A DNA stretch of 64,000 bases, from the NCBI GenBank assembly GCA_030549495.1, contig JAUIRK010000726.1, forward strand, positions 1 through 64,000. Direction: 5' to 3'. Positions 23,496 through 35,233 of this stretch are shown here, piece by piece. This stretch comes from Nectonema munidae (lineage: Eukaryota; Nematomorpha; Nectonematoida; Nectonematidae). The notes under the pieces are model-generated. The model saw nothing but the letters and a program-made list of their open reading frames with translations. It was not told the DNA's origin and did no database searches. Position 1 is the first letter of the stretch, and each line of letters begins with the position of its first letter. The position numbers and the translations under genes were made by a program.

Positions 23496-25964
23496 TATCC
23501 AATTATTTTGAAAACTTTTGTCATATATGTATAGTTCCCTGAAACCGTAGGGTTCCCTTAAAGCTCCCACTGCGAGAAATAATAAGTTAAACAAATGTAT
23601 TTTTTCATCAAGTCATCAGTAAATTTTTAGTCAGTCATCATAAACGAGAAGTAGGAATCTCATCTAACACTGCTAATATATTTAATACAAAAGTTTTCTA
23701 AAACGGCAATTAAAAATATACATTTTTTTATTTAAGTAAATTTTTATTCTTTTTTTTTGTTCGTTTAAAGCTCTTTACTTTGATTTTTGGGTGTTGTTAT
23801 GCGTTCAAGGAAGAACTTAACAAAAACAATTAAAAAAGTTCCACTTTATTAGTTTTTATATAATAAAAGATGTTATATATTATTTTTAAAGTTTGAATAA
23901 TAAATAATCATAGAACATGTAATGTTTTATGAAATTATCAAAATATTTTAATTTCATGTATGCATATTAACGCCATCTAAATACAATAATTATTATCAAG
24001 GGATTTAATATTTAGTAAAAGGTTAAAAAAAAGTAAAATTATAACTTTAATAAGATTATTTTCAAAATTCTTTTCGAAAAATTATTTTATTTTAAATTTA
24101 TTTCACATTTTTGGTAGTAATCTTAACTATATAATTAGCGAATCAATATTTTACTATCTAATTTACTCTTTAAATCAGTGTTTCCCAAACTGTGTGTCGA
24201 AAAAACTTCCCAATTGTGTCGCGAGATTTTTTTAGAAATAATAAAAAGATACAGTTATGCCTCAATTAGCACGATTATCGATTAACGCGGTTCAATTATT
24301 AAATTTTGAAAGCTTTCTGTTTTCTTTCGGCATTAACCGAAATCAAATCCAAAAAGCGAGAAAGACTTCTCGGAATTGATGATGAAATGCGAGTTTGCTT
24401 GTCGTCCCTGGACCCTCGATGGAATTTAATTTGTTCTCGAAAGCAAACTCATTTGTCACACTGAATAAAATTGTATTGTTGTTGTTGCGTGTTCGCCCAG
24501 TTTCCTTCTGTTGCTACTTTAATCGTAATGTTTAATGGATTACAAGGATACTAATACTTCATTTTATAGTATTTTTTAATCTTTTTGGTCTATTCGGACG
24601 TATTTTTATTTGGTAAAAATTACTTTTCTAATTTTTTAAAATCTTTCTAGGATAATAATCATTCATAGAAAAAATCGTTCAAAATTTTAAGTATAAATTA
24701 AGAAGAGTTTTGTAAATAAATGAACGAGAAATTTGTTAGTTTACTTTTATACACTAAACTTCGATTGCTATTTAGAGGTAATCTTTAAGATTTTGCCAAT
24801 CAAATATGTTGAAATGAGCAAAAATGAGTTTTATGTTAAATTTAATTTTTAAAAGATGTTGAAACAATCATTGTGATATTATATGCGACTGATATATTTA
24901 AAAATGGAATGTTTTTAGCATTAAAATGAATTAAGATTTTGAAAGAAAAAGTTCTTACTTATGTTTTACCAAAAATTACACAACATCAGCAATTTACCTC
25001 AACAATTGTAATCTTTGAGACAATCATTTAAGAACTATGTCAAATTTTTTGAAATAAAGAAAATACACATATTTTGGATCTGAATACAAAATCGATATCT
25101 TAAAAGGCATAACTACATATAAATGAAAGAATCAATATTTTATATAAAAATTTTTATATCTTCTAAAACCTTTAGAGCTTGGACACATAGAGGGAGACAA
25201 ACCCTCACAACTTTCAGACACCATCTGTATAAGAACCATTAAGTTAAACAACCCCTTATAAATTTTAGACACTATTTCTCAATTTATATCGCCATTTATC
25301 TTTGTTTATGATTTGATACAAGGGAGATTGCTTTACTTTTCATATAAAAAATTTGGGTTGTGTTTGATTTTGATATAAAGAAATGGGGGACTTCTTTTTT
25401 TGTTGAAGAAGGAGCTCCAGTATGGTTGTTAGCTTCTTCAGTTATGCTGGTTTATTTTTTTGACAAAGTTTTCAATAATTAAACGTCCAAACCTTCGTTT
25501 AGTGGATTAAATTTAAAGGCTTAACTTACATTGTGGTATTATAAGGAATTATATCTTGATTTCTGTGTCGGTTTTAAATAGATGTTAGAGAAGTTGAAAT
25601 TAGTGCTTTCAAAGATTTTTTATCATCAAGAACTTATTCATTTTGAAAATACTTTGGAAAATTGGAACATTTTTTTAGTTGGATCCAGCAATTTATTTAA
25701 AACAACAAGAACTTTTCCTATGTTCTTTGTTTTGAATTTTATTGCATACAACTCATGATACACTTCTTTTTAGTTGCTGGAGCTAACAAAATAAAAAAGC
25801 TAAAATTTCTTAAAAATTAGAGATCTATAAAATACGGATCTGTAAGTTTGAGCCGCGAAAATCCTAATTAATGGCTCAGACACAGGTTAAAAATTTTAAT
25901 TTTATTCAAGTCCAGTTGGGATAGACCACAAAAATCTTCTTTCAGGTCGGTTTAATATGACAGA
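23496..25964. other. Spacer between the inverted arms
   Basis: No gene is seen. At 24176 starts CAGTGTTTCCCAAACTGTG, a hAT-like tip, and at 24250 TACAGTTATGCCTCAATTAG, which resembles a pogo/Tigger tip; neither has a partner. The bases 24340-24480 are less AT-rich and may be internal sequence of such an element. The head-to-head promoters of receptors 2 and 3 must lie in the arms flanking this spacer. Confidence 0.5.
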
Positions 25965-28440
25965 AAAGTATATGGCAGATCTCTGGCATTTATTACTTTC
26001 AACCTCTTGATAAGTCACAAATATATATCTGCATAAAATAAAGTAATATTGAAAATGCTACAAAATCAATTGCAATATTATGGTATTATGCAAATAATAA
26101 AATATATTTATGAATAATGAAATGATTACATGAATGCTTACTTCAAATCTAATTAATTTAATGAAAAGATTCAGCCATCTATTCTATAATGGTAGATGTT
26201 TATTTTTCATTCCATATGACCTAATTTTATCCACTATACCTTTAAAATGGTATAATTAATTGCATAAAGTTGGCAGAGTATATATTACCTTATATTAATT
26301 AATAATAGTTATATGATTTGCTAAAAGAAGTTCCACACCAAAAACGCAAATTAATTTTAATTTTGCCAAAATAAAACATGCAAAATGGTACACAATTTTC
26401 CAACATTTCTATGTGCATTGCTTTTTTGAAAAATCAAGAAGATGCCCTAACGAAACTTTACTCGACCAAAGTCTTGCCTGTCTTCATTGTCCTTTCTCTC
26501 GTCGTCACGATACCCTCCTCTGTTTTATTTGCTAGGCTGCGCAAGAACCCCATCTACTTCGTCTTGTTCCTCATTTCCATATTCATACTCATAATCAACG
26601 CAAATCTCTTCTTTTTTCCCTTTCTCTACATCCTGGGTAGAAGCTACGGAAAACCCGTCTTTTATTCGTACGGCTGGGTCTTTTACACACACAAACTCGC
26701 TTTTCTCTTTCAGTTCTCGGCCAAAAATATCACTGGCTACACAGTCCTCTACTTAAATTGGCTGCAATACAACTGCTTCAAAATACGCCAGAATACACTA
26801 AAAAGATCCACTTTGTTTGCCAAATTTGCCTCTATTTCCACGCTCATATTCCTTCTCTACGTTCCCTCGTATAAGTGGTTCAGCATTGAAAGTTTGGAGT
26901 GTTCTCACACAACCCTGTACTTCGCAACACTACGCGATCAGGATAGTTTCTTCTTCATGATTTATCAAATTCTTCGAGAGATTGTGTCTCGCATACTGCC
27001 TTCTTCACTTGCTTTCTACTTTTCAGTCGTAAGCACATTTGCCTATTTCCGCTTCATCAAACAACACAATAACATCAGTAATGCTATGACCACTAACGAT
27101 CTAAATACCCCTCCTCTTAGAAAAACTTCGCGAAGGAAAGGTGCTTATGGAGTTTTCGTTATATTTCTGAAATTTTCTTATAGTCTTTGTGTATTTCCAG
27201 CTGGCTTAGGATCGATTCTAGTCACTCTTATTCCTACTCCAAGAATTAATGTTGTTGTCTACATTCTGCAAAACTTCTTTGAATCCTTGTTCTACCTCCT
27301 TTGCTTCTACATATACCTTTTCATCGACATTAAATACCGAAAGAAGTTCTTGGCTTTCTTAAAAATAAAAAAATAATGCTCGCTCGCTTTTCACATTTGT
27401 GGGTTTCCATGATAACCTGTTACAAGTATTGCTTTCAAATCATTTGCATCCATCCTACCACTTTCCTTTAACAAAAGTTGTCAGAAGGTGAACTTGCACT
27501 AGAAGAGTAGGTTATGAACTTCTGCATTCTAGTTCGATTTTGGATCATGGCAACCCCAACTCTCCATTGGATGCAGTGATGGGTTTAGGTAAAAAATTAA
27601 GGAGGTGTTTATATGGAAAAGACGAACGAAAAAGAAAAAATCTAAGGGATGATTGCCCAGAGCAAAAAAAGCCTGGATAAATTCGTCTCACCTGCAAAAA
27701 TTCATCACTGCTTACATCCTACACCAATATAATTCAAAAATAAAATGCTCTTCTAATATATAAAAAATAAGTTTTTAAAGAAAGAATTCAACTGTTCTTA
27801 TTTGAATCAATTATTATTATACACCCATTCTTATTGCATACAAATGTCTTGAATGAGTTAAATTTTTATAAACCCTATTCATCCACACACAAAAAGGTTT
27901 TATTTTGCTATAAATCACTTTTATATAAGAAAAAATATGTTTTCGTTTTTTTGGGGGTCAGATATATTTTTTATGAATTATTTTGCTTAAAACGACATAT
28001 GGTATCGCGGAGGTGTAATATTTTCAAATGTTGTCCAGGCGAATAATAGTATTTTTCTAAGATCACAAAAAAGTTCTTGGTTTTGATGAAAACTCTATAA
28101 AAAAATTCAAGTTGGAGAAGAAATCAAATAAAAAGTGTAACTTTAGTTTCACGTGAACTTTTCACTTTATTGCAGTGCTTCTGACTTGTCACCCATATTT
28201 TATTTTTGATTGAGTCAATTACCCTGTCATACGAAATGTTTTAATCAAATAATCGTTTTAACGTCCACAGTAATCAGACCATGTCAGACGATTTGTATTA
28301 AAAAGTATCTATAAACTCAGGCAGTTTTTATGTATTTCATTGGAAGGAGATCATTTTCATTCCATTTCTCTTAGAATGTATTTATATACAACTTAAAGCA
28401 GACATTTTTTATGTCAAGTTTTGTCCTATGCCTTGCACAG
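25965..28440. repeat. Right arm of the large inverted duplication
   Basis: Reverse-complement partner of 20366-23495. It lacks the 257-bp insertion and about 700 bp present around 21160-21880 of the left arm; in exchange it has about 300 unmatched bases at roughly 27592-27890. The match covers both sides of receptor 3, including its upstream TTTTGCCAAAATAAAACATGC-like leader and the downstream GTTTCCATGATAACCTGTTA. Confidence 0.85.
26378..27376 (+). CDS. Divergent rhodopsin-like seven-transmembrane receptor 3 (orphan)
   Basis: An intronless 332-residue receptor. TM1 is about 30-52, TM2 58-86, TM3 101-128, TM4 148-166, TM5 192-224 with P208, TM6 258-284 with CVFP at 271-274 in the CWxP place, and TM7 292-316 ending FYIYLFIDIKYRKKF. 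N3-G-T and N9-I-S are possible glycosylation sites. Cys13 and Cys175 are the only Cys kept on the outside in all four paralogs and could form a disulfide; the usual class A Cys at the top of TM3 is absent. DRY is replaced by LQY (129-131). The third intracellular loop (about 225-257) is basic with Ser/Thr. The start codon follows a leader shared with receptor 2. The role is inferred as an orphan, possibly chemosensory, receptor. Confidence 0.88.
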   Translation: MQNGTQFSNISMCIAFLKNQEDALTKLYSTKVLPVFIVLSLVVTIPSSVLFARLRKNPIYFVLFLISIFILIINANLFFFPFLYILGRSYGKPVFYSYGWVFYTHKLAFLFQFSAKNITGYTVLYLNWLQYNCFKIRQNTLKRSTLFAKFASISTLIFLLYVPSYKWFSIESLECSHTTLYFATLRDQDSFFFMIYQILREIVSRILPSSLAFYFSVVSTFAYFRFIKQHNNISNAMTTNDLNTPPLRKTSRRKGAYGVFVIFLKFSYSLCVFPAGLGSILVTLIPTPRINVVVYILQNFFESLFYLLCFYIYLFIDIKYRKKFLAFLKIKK

Positions 28441-29110
28441 TACCGGATTAACAAAGTAGCAGATGTAGCAGCTGCTACAGGCCCCGCGCTTAGTTGAGAC
28501 ATTTTTTTTTTGACTTTTTGTTTTTAAAATAAATTTTTGTTCTTGAATTTTGTTGTTTTTATCTTTTTTGTAGAATCTAGATCCTGACTATCATTTGTAA
28601 ATTTAATCGATCTGAATCCAATTGACAATGGTCAACTGTATACATATTTCCATAATATAAAATTAATCCCAAAAAATATATTGAAATAATATATTTGGTA
28701 AAAATCCTACTCACCGATAAAAGCACACAACTACAAGCATGATGGACAGGTGTGCGTGCTTAGAGCTGTCAATCTACAAAGAGATGTTCCTACTCGAGGG
28801 AACAGGGTTCATAATTATATTGATTTTAATCTTGCGACTCTCAACCTGTTCCCCTGCAGCCAATCATAACGCTGTCACGATCCAGCTCAGGTGGGCTCAC
28901 AGAAACAAAATAAAATGGATTTTTTCAGAAAGATATTTTATATAATTTACATAACGTTCATTACCCTGTCAAAAATTTAGTGACACTTTTGCAATAACTG
29001 TTTAATATAAAATCTATCTGTACATTTTATATGGTTGATAGAAAAGGTTTTGCTTTGTGGCCCCTCACCTCTCCCCAAATAATTTGGCTTTTTCCCATGA
29101 CATGCCGAAA
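28438..29110. other. hAT-like tip and GC-richer pocket next to the right arm
   Basis: Directly at the arm border the plus strand reads CAGTACCGGATTAACAAAG, resembling tips of hAT elements of the CAGGGCCGGATT type. No right partner was found. Near 29057-29090 is GGCCCCTCACCTCTCCCCAA, almost repeated at about 30823 (GGCCCCCCTCACCTCTCCCA). The short open frame at 28739-28945 lies inside the dispersed repeat listed next and is not taken as a gene. Confidence 0.4.
28640..28895 (-). repeat. Dispersed repeat of about 220 bp, copy 2
   Basis: Inverted relative of 19108-19335 (see there). Its position outside the right arm mirrors that of copy 1 outside the left arm. Confidence 0.6.
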
Positions 29111-30599
29111 ACTTTAAAAAATTCCGCTTTGATGTCAAATTGATAAGGGAAGCAGTGAAAAATGTAAGGATTAATCTCTTAAATCTCTGAAATTTCCAAA
29201 AATAGAGATAGATATAGTGGCATAATTTTAAGCCTATTCAAAACATTGTTTAAATTCTCATTGTTGATGGATTTCAAGCGCATATTGCGCTCCTACTTGA
29301 GTACACTAAAGTGGATAGTTTGGCTCGTGTTATGCAGCAACTTGTCATAAATTAGCAGCTAGCTCATTATATTAGTTTGTTCTATCTTTTCTGAAGAAAA
29401 AGATGAAATCGTTATGAACATTTTAAAAAACATTACAGCGTACTTAGATCATTTCTTGAAAAAAATTTGCAATTTTTATGCCTCATGTTTGTGAGTATTG
29501 CATATATATATTTATATATAAACCAATTTAAGTTCTAACTTTTTTTTATACTTTTTTCGAATTGGATTAAAAATCTTACTTTTTTTTATTGTAGGAAAAA
29601 TATGAGTATTTAAATTTTAGTGTAGGGTCTCGACCCAGATGGTCTGAGTGCGAATCGCGATCCTGGGTATACTTACCATCTCTCCTCCTATGGAAGATTA
29701 TTCTTCCCTTAGATGTGGTAAAAAATACTTTGTGCAAAACAACTCACACATCATTCCAAAGAATCTCAATGCTCTCCAATTATGACTTGTTTTTCTGAAT
29801 TCTCAGAAGCAAGGGCCTTATTCCAGGGAGACTATGGGATAAGTCTACTATGCCCCTTTCGACATTTTTTAACAGAAAACTAAAAAGATAAACATTTTTA
29901 GAAAACTTCTCATTTGATCAGTAGATACTTGGAACTTAATGAATCATCCTTAGAGAATGAAATTAATTTTCATACTAGTAACTTTATTTGAGCTTGTCTC
30001 GCAGATCATCACAAAATATTTACCAAAATGTGATCCAGAAGTTTGCCGTATGTTTCTGAATGTTGATAGGATACTTAGATAACTTTTAATTCTTTCATCT
30101 AGTTCTTGTCAGCCTGAATAATCCTTTAAAGACTTAAAACTTGGATAAGAGCTAGGATGACTAAACCAGGTTATGATATAATTTGTTAAAAAACAAAGAA
30201 ATAGTTGAAATGTTTATCGATGGCAACTTAGTTGGTAGATTTTAAAATGAAATTTTATTAAAATAAAATTTTAAGTCAAGTAATCATATCATTTTTTACC
30301 ATAAAAGAGATTTTCTCCAAAAAAAACTGAATAAAAATCTGAATAATTGGAAGAATGGTATTTAAAACAAATCATAAAAATCTACTCGCAGCGCCCTTCC
30401 CCTTCCGCAACATTTTTCAATAAATCAAGGCCATTCTTCCATAACTAAATCTTCTTTTCGATTTTGGCTCTAAATCAGTGTTTCTCAAATATTTTTTCTT
30501 AACGCCTCCTTAGACTTACTAATTAAATATATAAAGGTTTATAATATAAGATATACACTGAATACTGGGATATAAATACGCACTGTTGATGTACCATAT
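29111..30599. other. Gene-free stretch
   Basis: Around 29620-29680 the bases GGTCTCGACCCAGATGG and GTGCGAATCGCGATCC look like a worn tRNA-related head, possibly another SINE family. CAGTGTTTCTCAAA at about 30477 resembles a hAT tip. No coding sequence is seen. Confidence 0.4.
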
Positions 30600-30772
30600 T
30601 TTGAACAGTGGCCATTTTCGATACCGATCCAATGATAAAATGACAATTATAGGTAAAGGGATCTTGGGCCACAATGGCGCCGCTTGTATCGAATTTTGAG
30701 GAAAGTAGCCTTGATGCGGGATCGAACCCAAGACCTTGATTTATCGAAACCAACGTTATTAACGCCCCCTGA
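30600..30772 (-). repeat. tRNA-derived SINE, copy 2
   Basis: Inverted copy of the SINE at 5969-6145. On the minus strand it starts CAGGGGGCGTTAATAACG, runs into GGTTTCGATAAATCAAGG and CTTGGGTTCGATCCCGCATC, then TTCGATACAAG. Open frames here read the repeat and are not genes. Confidence 0.7.
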
Positions 30773-31843
30773 TATATGGTATATATTTTTTTTATATGGA
30801 TGATTTAAAAAAAGGTGGTACTGGGGCCCCCCTCACCTCTCCCACAATAATTTTTGCTCAACAGGTGCTCACAACTTCACATGCTTTAACCCATTTACGA
30901 CCAATGTTCCTATTTTGGACCATAAGTAATTTCATCTTCGTCTGCTTTTTTCAATGATTTTGAATATAAATCGTCTGCGTTTTTTTTAGATATCGTCTGC
31001 TTTGCTTGGTCTTAAATGGGTCAAACAAACTACGTGTATATCTCTAATTCTCTACCTATTTGTACGTATTTTAAATGTATATTCACTTTCATCAAATTAG
31101 CTTGCAGGTTTATTATATAAAAAGAGTATGATAAAAATTAATTTGGGTTTTTTGGGATGCAACAATTTTATACATATTTGATATTTGGTAAAAAAAATAT
31201 TCAGAAATGATTAAACAGGATAGAAATAAAATAATTGTAAAAAATAAAAAAATCAATCAGCGATAATATATAGGCCGATTTCTCTACTGTTTCTTGTGAA
31301 GCAAAATTTGGATTGAAAAAACTATACCCATTATTTCCCAAGACACCAGCAACTTTTACAAACACTGTGCGCTTTTTGATTTGATGTTTATCTTTGCATT
31401 TTTAGTGGTTGTCTTTATGCTACTCAATTTAATTCCGATATCACCGCTTGCACACTTATCATTCATAGTTTTATACCCTTTCTTTCATTCCTCAAAATTT
31501 TTCACATCTTTCAAATCTCAAAAATTTTTAAGAGAAGGTGCATCGCAATCATTTCCAAAGACATCTGTGAGCAGAGAATTTTAGTTTTTTTTTTAATCTT
31601 TATTAAATCTGTTCATCACATTTTAGTCCAATGAATTAGCGATTTTTCTTAGAGAATTTTTGAAATCGATTTAAAAATCATACTAAGTTAAATTCTATAA
31701 GAAACAAATTATAAACTTTGAACATTATCATATAACCAAAGAGGGCATTAGTTTAAAAATTTGTTATTTGTTATTTGTACATTTTCACAGTGTCCGCAAA
31801 GAATTTAAGAGGCACTTTTTTGTCACTAGAGCCGATGATATTT
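30773..31843. other. Gene-free stretch
   Basis: No gene is supported. The open frame at 31381-31584 starts hydrophobically and has no recognisable motif or splice context. Confidence 0.45.
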
Positions 31844-32836
31844 TTAATGTTTTATTTTTAAGTAGGTGAACAAGAGATTTCTATAATTAATATCTATAAA
31901 GAGATACATGTAGAAGAAAAAGAGGTAGAACAATGTTTCAACCAAGTTTTGAAGAATGTACACAACGCTAAAGACACTTGGAGATGGAGTTATAGAGAGC
32001 ATGATTGATCCTATGCCAGCTGAAAAGGCACAAAGCGCATATGACATGCCCAGAAAGATTACGAAAAATCTAGATTGCCGATTAGTGGGTCTTCTTCCCG
32101 TGATAGCAATGGACGTTCTTGTCACATTACACGAGACGAGGCGATTATGCCTTTTGATGACTTTGAAATATGCAAGCGTACTTCTTATTGAGAAGTAGAG
32201 GGTCAGGGTAGAAGGCGTAATTCGGCATAGAATCTCTCGTAACCCTTCGTAGATTTTGAAAAATGTCCTCTTGCTATACTGCGCCTTGGCGAAAAAAAAT
32301 TTCTTCTGTGAACACTCCAAACTTTGAATGCTGAACCACTTATACGAAGGAAGATAGAGAAGAAATATGATGATGAAAATAGTGGCTTCTTGGTCTAACA
32401 AAGTGGATATTTTCAACGTGTTCTTACTTATCCTGAAGCAGTTGTATTGCAGCCAAGTTAAGTAGAGGATTGTGTAGCCGGTAAGGTTTTTGACAGAGAA
32501 CTGAAAGAGGAAGGAAAGTTTGTGTGAGTAAAAGACCCAACCGTGGGAATAAAAGATCTCGTTATCGTATCTCTGAAGAAAGAAGTCGAGAAAGGTAAAG
32601 AAGAAGAGATTTGCGTTGATTGCGAGTATGAAAAGTGAAATCAAGAATAAGAGAAAATAGACCAAGTTTTTGCGCAGCTTAAAAAGTATTGCAACGGAGG
32701 GTAAGGTGATGACGAGAGAAAGCACCGAGAATACAGGCACGATTTTTGTCGTGTAGTGTTTTTCTAAATGGTATAAGTCTTCTCGCAAAAAATCAAGGCA
32801 CATGGAGATGTTGGAAAAAGTGGTACTATTTGGCAT
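31844..32836 (-). CDS. Divergent rhodopsin-like seven-transmembrane receptor 4 (orphan)
   Basis: An intronless 330-residue receptor, the most diverged of the four. It keeps the N-terminal NST and NIS sequons, Cys13, the loop SLECSQ, the TM3 block WLQYNCFRI, PSYKW at the end of TM4, and YLFIDINYR after TM7. The TM6 Pro of the CWxP position is replaced by Ser (CAFSAG). The third intracellular loop is basic (TGRRPTNRQSR). The stretch around TM3 is nearly identical at nucleotide level to the other genes (TTGAAGCAGTTGTATTGCAG, on the plus strand near 32434). The frame is clean and the length typical of the group, so it is probably expressed. It lies outside the inverted duplication. Confidence 0.86.
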   Translation of the reverse strand: MPNSTTFSNISMCLDFLREDLYHLEKHYTTKIVPVFSVLSLVITLPSVAILFKLRKNLVYFLLFLISLFILAINANLFFFTFLDFFLQRYDNEIFYSHGWVFYSHKLSFLFQFSVKNLTGYTILYLTWLQYNCFRISKNTLKISTLLDQEATIFIIIFLLYLPSYKWFSIQSLECSQKKFFFAKAQYSKRTFFKIYEGLREILCRITPSTLTLYFSIRSTLAYFKVIKRHNRLVSCNVTRTSIAITGRRPTNRQSRFFVIFLGMSYALCAFSAGIGSIMLSITPSPSVFSVVYILQNLVETLFYLFFFYMYLFIDINYRNLLFTYLKIKH

Positions 32837-34040
32837 CTGAGAATGATTTATCTTAAGAAGTGTTTTGTGTATGTGTGAGATCCAATAATAATAATCAATA
32901 GAAGAGTGACAATTTAGTCAAATATGAGTTGTAAGAGGTATCAGGCATCAATAAACGTTGGGTGTAATGGCGCAATAAATATTTTATTAGAAAATACTGT
33001 TCAAACGAAGTGCATATCATTCAACTGATTGCATGCGATAAAATTTATTCCTTAAAATTTGCTGTATGCACGCAACGAATGTCACCCATATAATTTAAAT
33101 GGTATTCATTAAATTTTGGTATATTGATCAAAAACTCCCATAGACCGATTTATTATTATTTATTTATTTGAAAAATCTTCCTTATTGCCCAAAATGGTGT
33201 CAAAAAGGATAGGATTCACAAACCATATACTTCTGAGTTAACGATACAAAATTTTCAATTTGCCGTATAAAGTATAAATCGATATTATGAAAAGCACGCT
33301 TGACTCATTCATATGGATAGAAAATGCAAATTTCACCCTATTATGAAGAATATTAATACTTGGTATAAACAATCTTATATAAATCTTTGGAATAACTACC
33401 AGACGTGGATCAAATACTGATTTTTGAAATCTCAATACAAGCACAAATAGCTTTGTTTCGCAAATCCTTGAAAAAATTATTGTAAAACGAAAAGTATTCC
33501 GAAATTATCGATAAAAATAAAGTGCTTGAAAGAATGATAGATTATTTATAGTTTCACCTTAGGTGCAATAAATTATCCTTCGATTTGACTTGAAAATGCG
33601 CATCTTTATTTATCAAATTGACATCATAAAATATGATCACATTCACATTCACATAGTAACTTTCACTTACACATGCTCTTTCTTTCAATTTTACATTTCA
33701 AAAATTCAGATGAATAAAAGTTTCCATGATTCATAGATGCAAATACGAAAACTTTATATTCTGAATATAAAAATACATTTAAAATACGAATACATTTCTA
33801 TTTGATCCAACTGTATATTATATATTATAGTATATATATCCGTGTCAAATTACAGATGCCCAAATTACCAGTCACCATTAAAATATCATAAAGAGCAAAG
33901 TTTGAAGAAGCGTGTACGATCAAGCTACTTTATTCCCTGACAGATGAAGATGATACTTGACAGTTGAAATTCTATTTTCAAATTTTGATATTTTTTTAGC
34001 GATCATTTTGCAAATAATGCATTTTATATAAATAATAAAT
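32837..34040. other. Gene-free stretch upstream of receptor 4
   Basis: AT-rich, with no supported exon. It should hold the promoter of receptor 4, but no recognisable core element could be assigned. Confidence 0.45.
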
Positions 34041-34485
34041 CACGTGAAACCTCGTTTATCCGACCCATTACTGACTTTAACCGATTTTTTTAACGTTTTT
34101 CTTCCCCGTTATTCCGACATTTCACATTTCGAAAGCGACAGTGCTTCAAATCAAACTAATTTCTTTTTTAAACATACTTGCAGAGTTTGTTAATTCGACA
34201 GACAAATTTACTCACAAAGGGAGCGTAATATTTTCCATATGTAGTTTTAAAAATAATAATGCATGAAAACGCACTAGGATAGAAGATGAATTAATCATTT
34301 GTGAATGATTTTTTATATTAAACATAAACATAACACATACTTCACTTAATAAATAAGATTTTAGTTTGAGGTATTGATTCTTTATAAGTTTCATAGACTG
34401 ATAAAAATTTGGTTAATCCAACAATTCACAATCCGCTAAGAATATGTGTGAAATAAAACAGTGTCCAATAAACGAGGTCTCACTG
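34041..34485. mobile_element. pogo/Tigger-like MITE, about 445 bp
   Basis: The left end reads CACGTGAAACCTCGTTTATC. The right end, read inward on the other strand, is CAGTGAGACCTCGTTTATTG, followed outside by TA. Pairing covers about 22 bases with few differences. Ends of this type (CAGT...CCTCGTTTA) are typical of pogo/Tigger relatives that duplicate TA. The interior has no transposase, so it is non-autonomous. Confidence 0.65.
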
Positions 34486-34718
34486 TATTTGGTAAAAGAT
34501 GGGCGTAATTTTGCAAAAAGTAGGACATAACAAATCTTTAATATCTAACTTTTATTTAAAATATCCGAAAAATCCTCTATGAAGCTTCAAAGTTGACAGG
34601 TGTGCTCGTCTCCATTTATTGTATATATTTTAAGTAAAGAGTTATGATAAAAAACTTTATTTAATGAAAAAAAATGTTTTCTTACATAAAGCGTAATGTT
34701 TGACTTCTTAAATTTTTG

Positions 34719-34934
34719 GCTTCTTCAGACAAGAAAAAGTACCATGATTATATTTAAATTTTATCTTGATTAAAAATTTTACAATGGTTAAGATAATAAG
34801 GTAAAAGAGAGATTTTTTGAAGATTTGTCTAACATAATGAATTATCCTAGAACAACGTAAGTAATTTTGAAAAAGTAATAAATATAAAAGTATATTATAT
34901 ATTTTTATATTCATATATTCTTGTCTGAAGAAGC
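34719..34934. mobile_element. Short MITE with perfect 18-bp inverted ends
   Basis: GGCTTCTTCAGACAAGAA at 34719-34736 is exactly complementary to 34917-34934. The 216-bp unit is AT-rich inside and encodes nothing credible. No clear target duplication is seen, so the superfamily is open. Confidence 0.65.
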
Positions 34935-35233
34935 CTTGAGAAGGAGAGAAATTAAGTTTTATTTATATATAAAAAAATTGCATCAATAAAATTTTTTTTA
35001 CCATATAACTATCTACTTATTCGTTACCAATTTTTTGATGGCTTTTCAACACGACTTTGTTTATATATTTTGAATATTAAAACTATCTTCCCTTTTGAAG
35101 AATTCAAATTGCCAAATGGTGCGACAGTGATAATTAAGAATTAAAGACTTTCAGGTTATACAGTTTTCTCTTAAAGTTGCAAAAAGTTACATAAATTTTT
35201 ATATATTGAATATTAAAATTATTATTGAATAAA

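Noticed and set aside
28739-28945. 68-codon frame with a hydrophobic middle
   Set aside because: It lies in the dispersed 220-bp repeat and is not open in the other copy.
30519-30753. Two overlapping minus-strand frames
   Set aside because: They read through a SINE copy.
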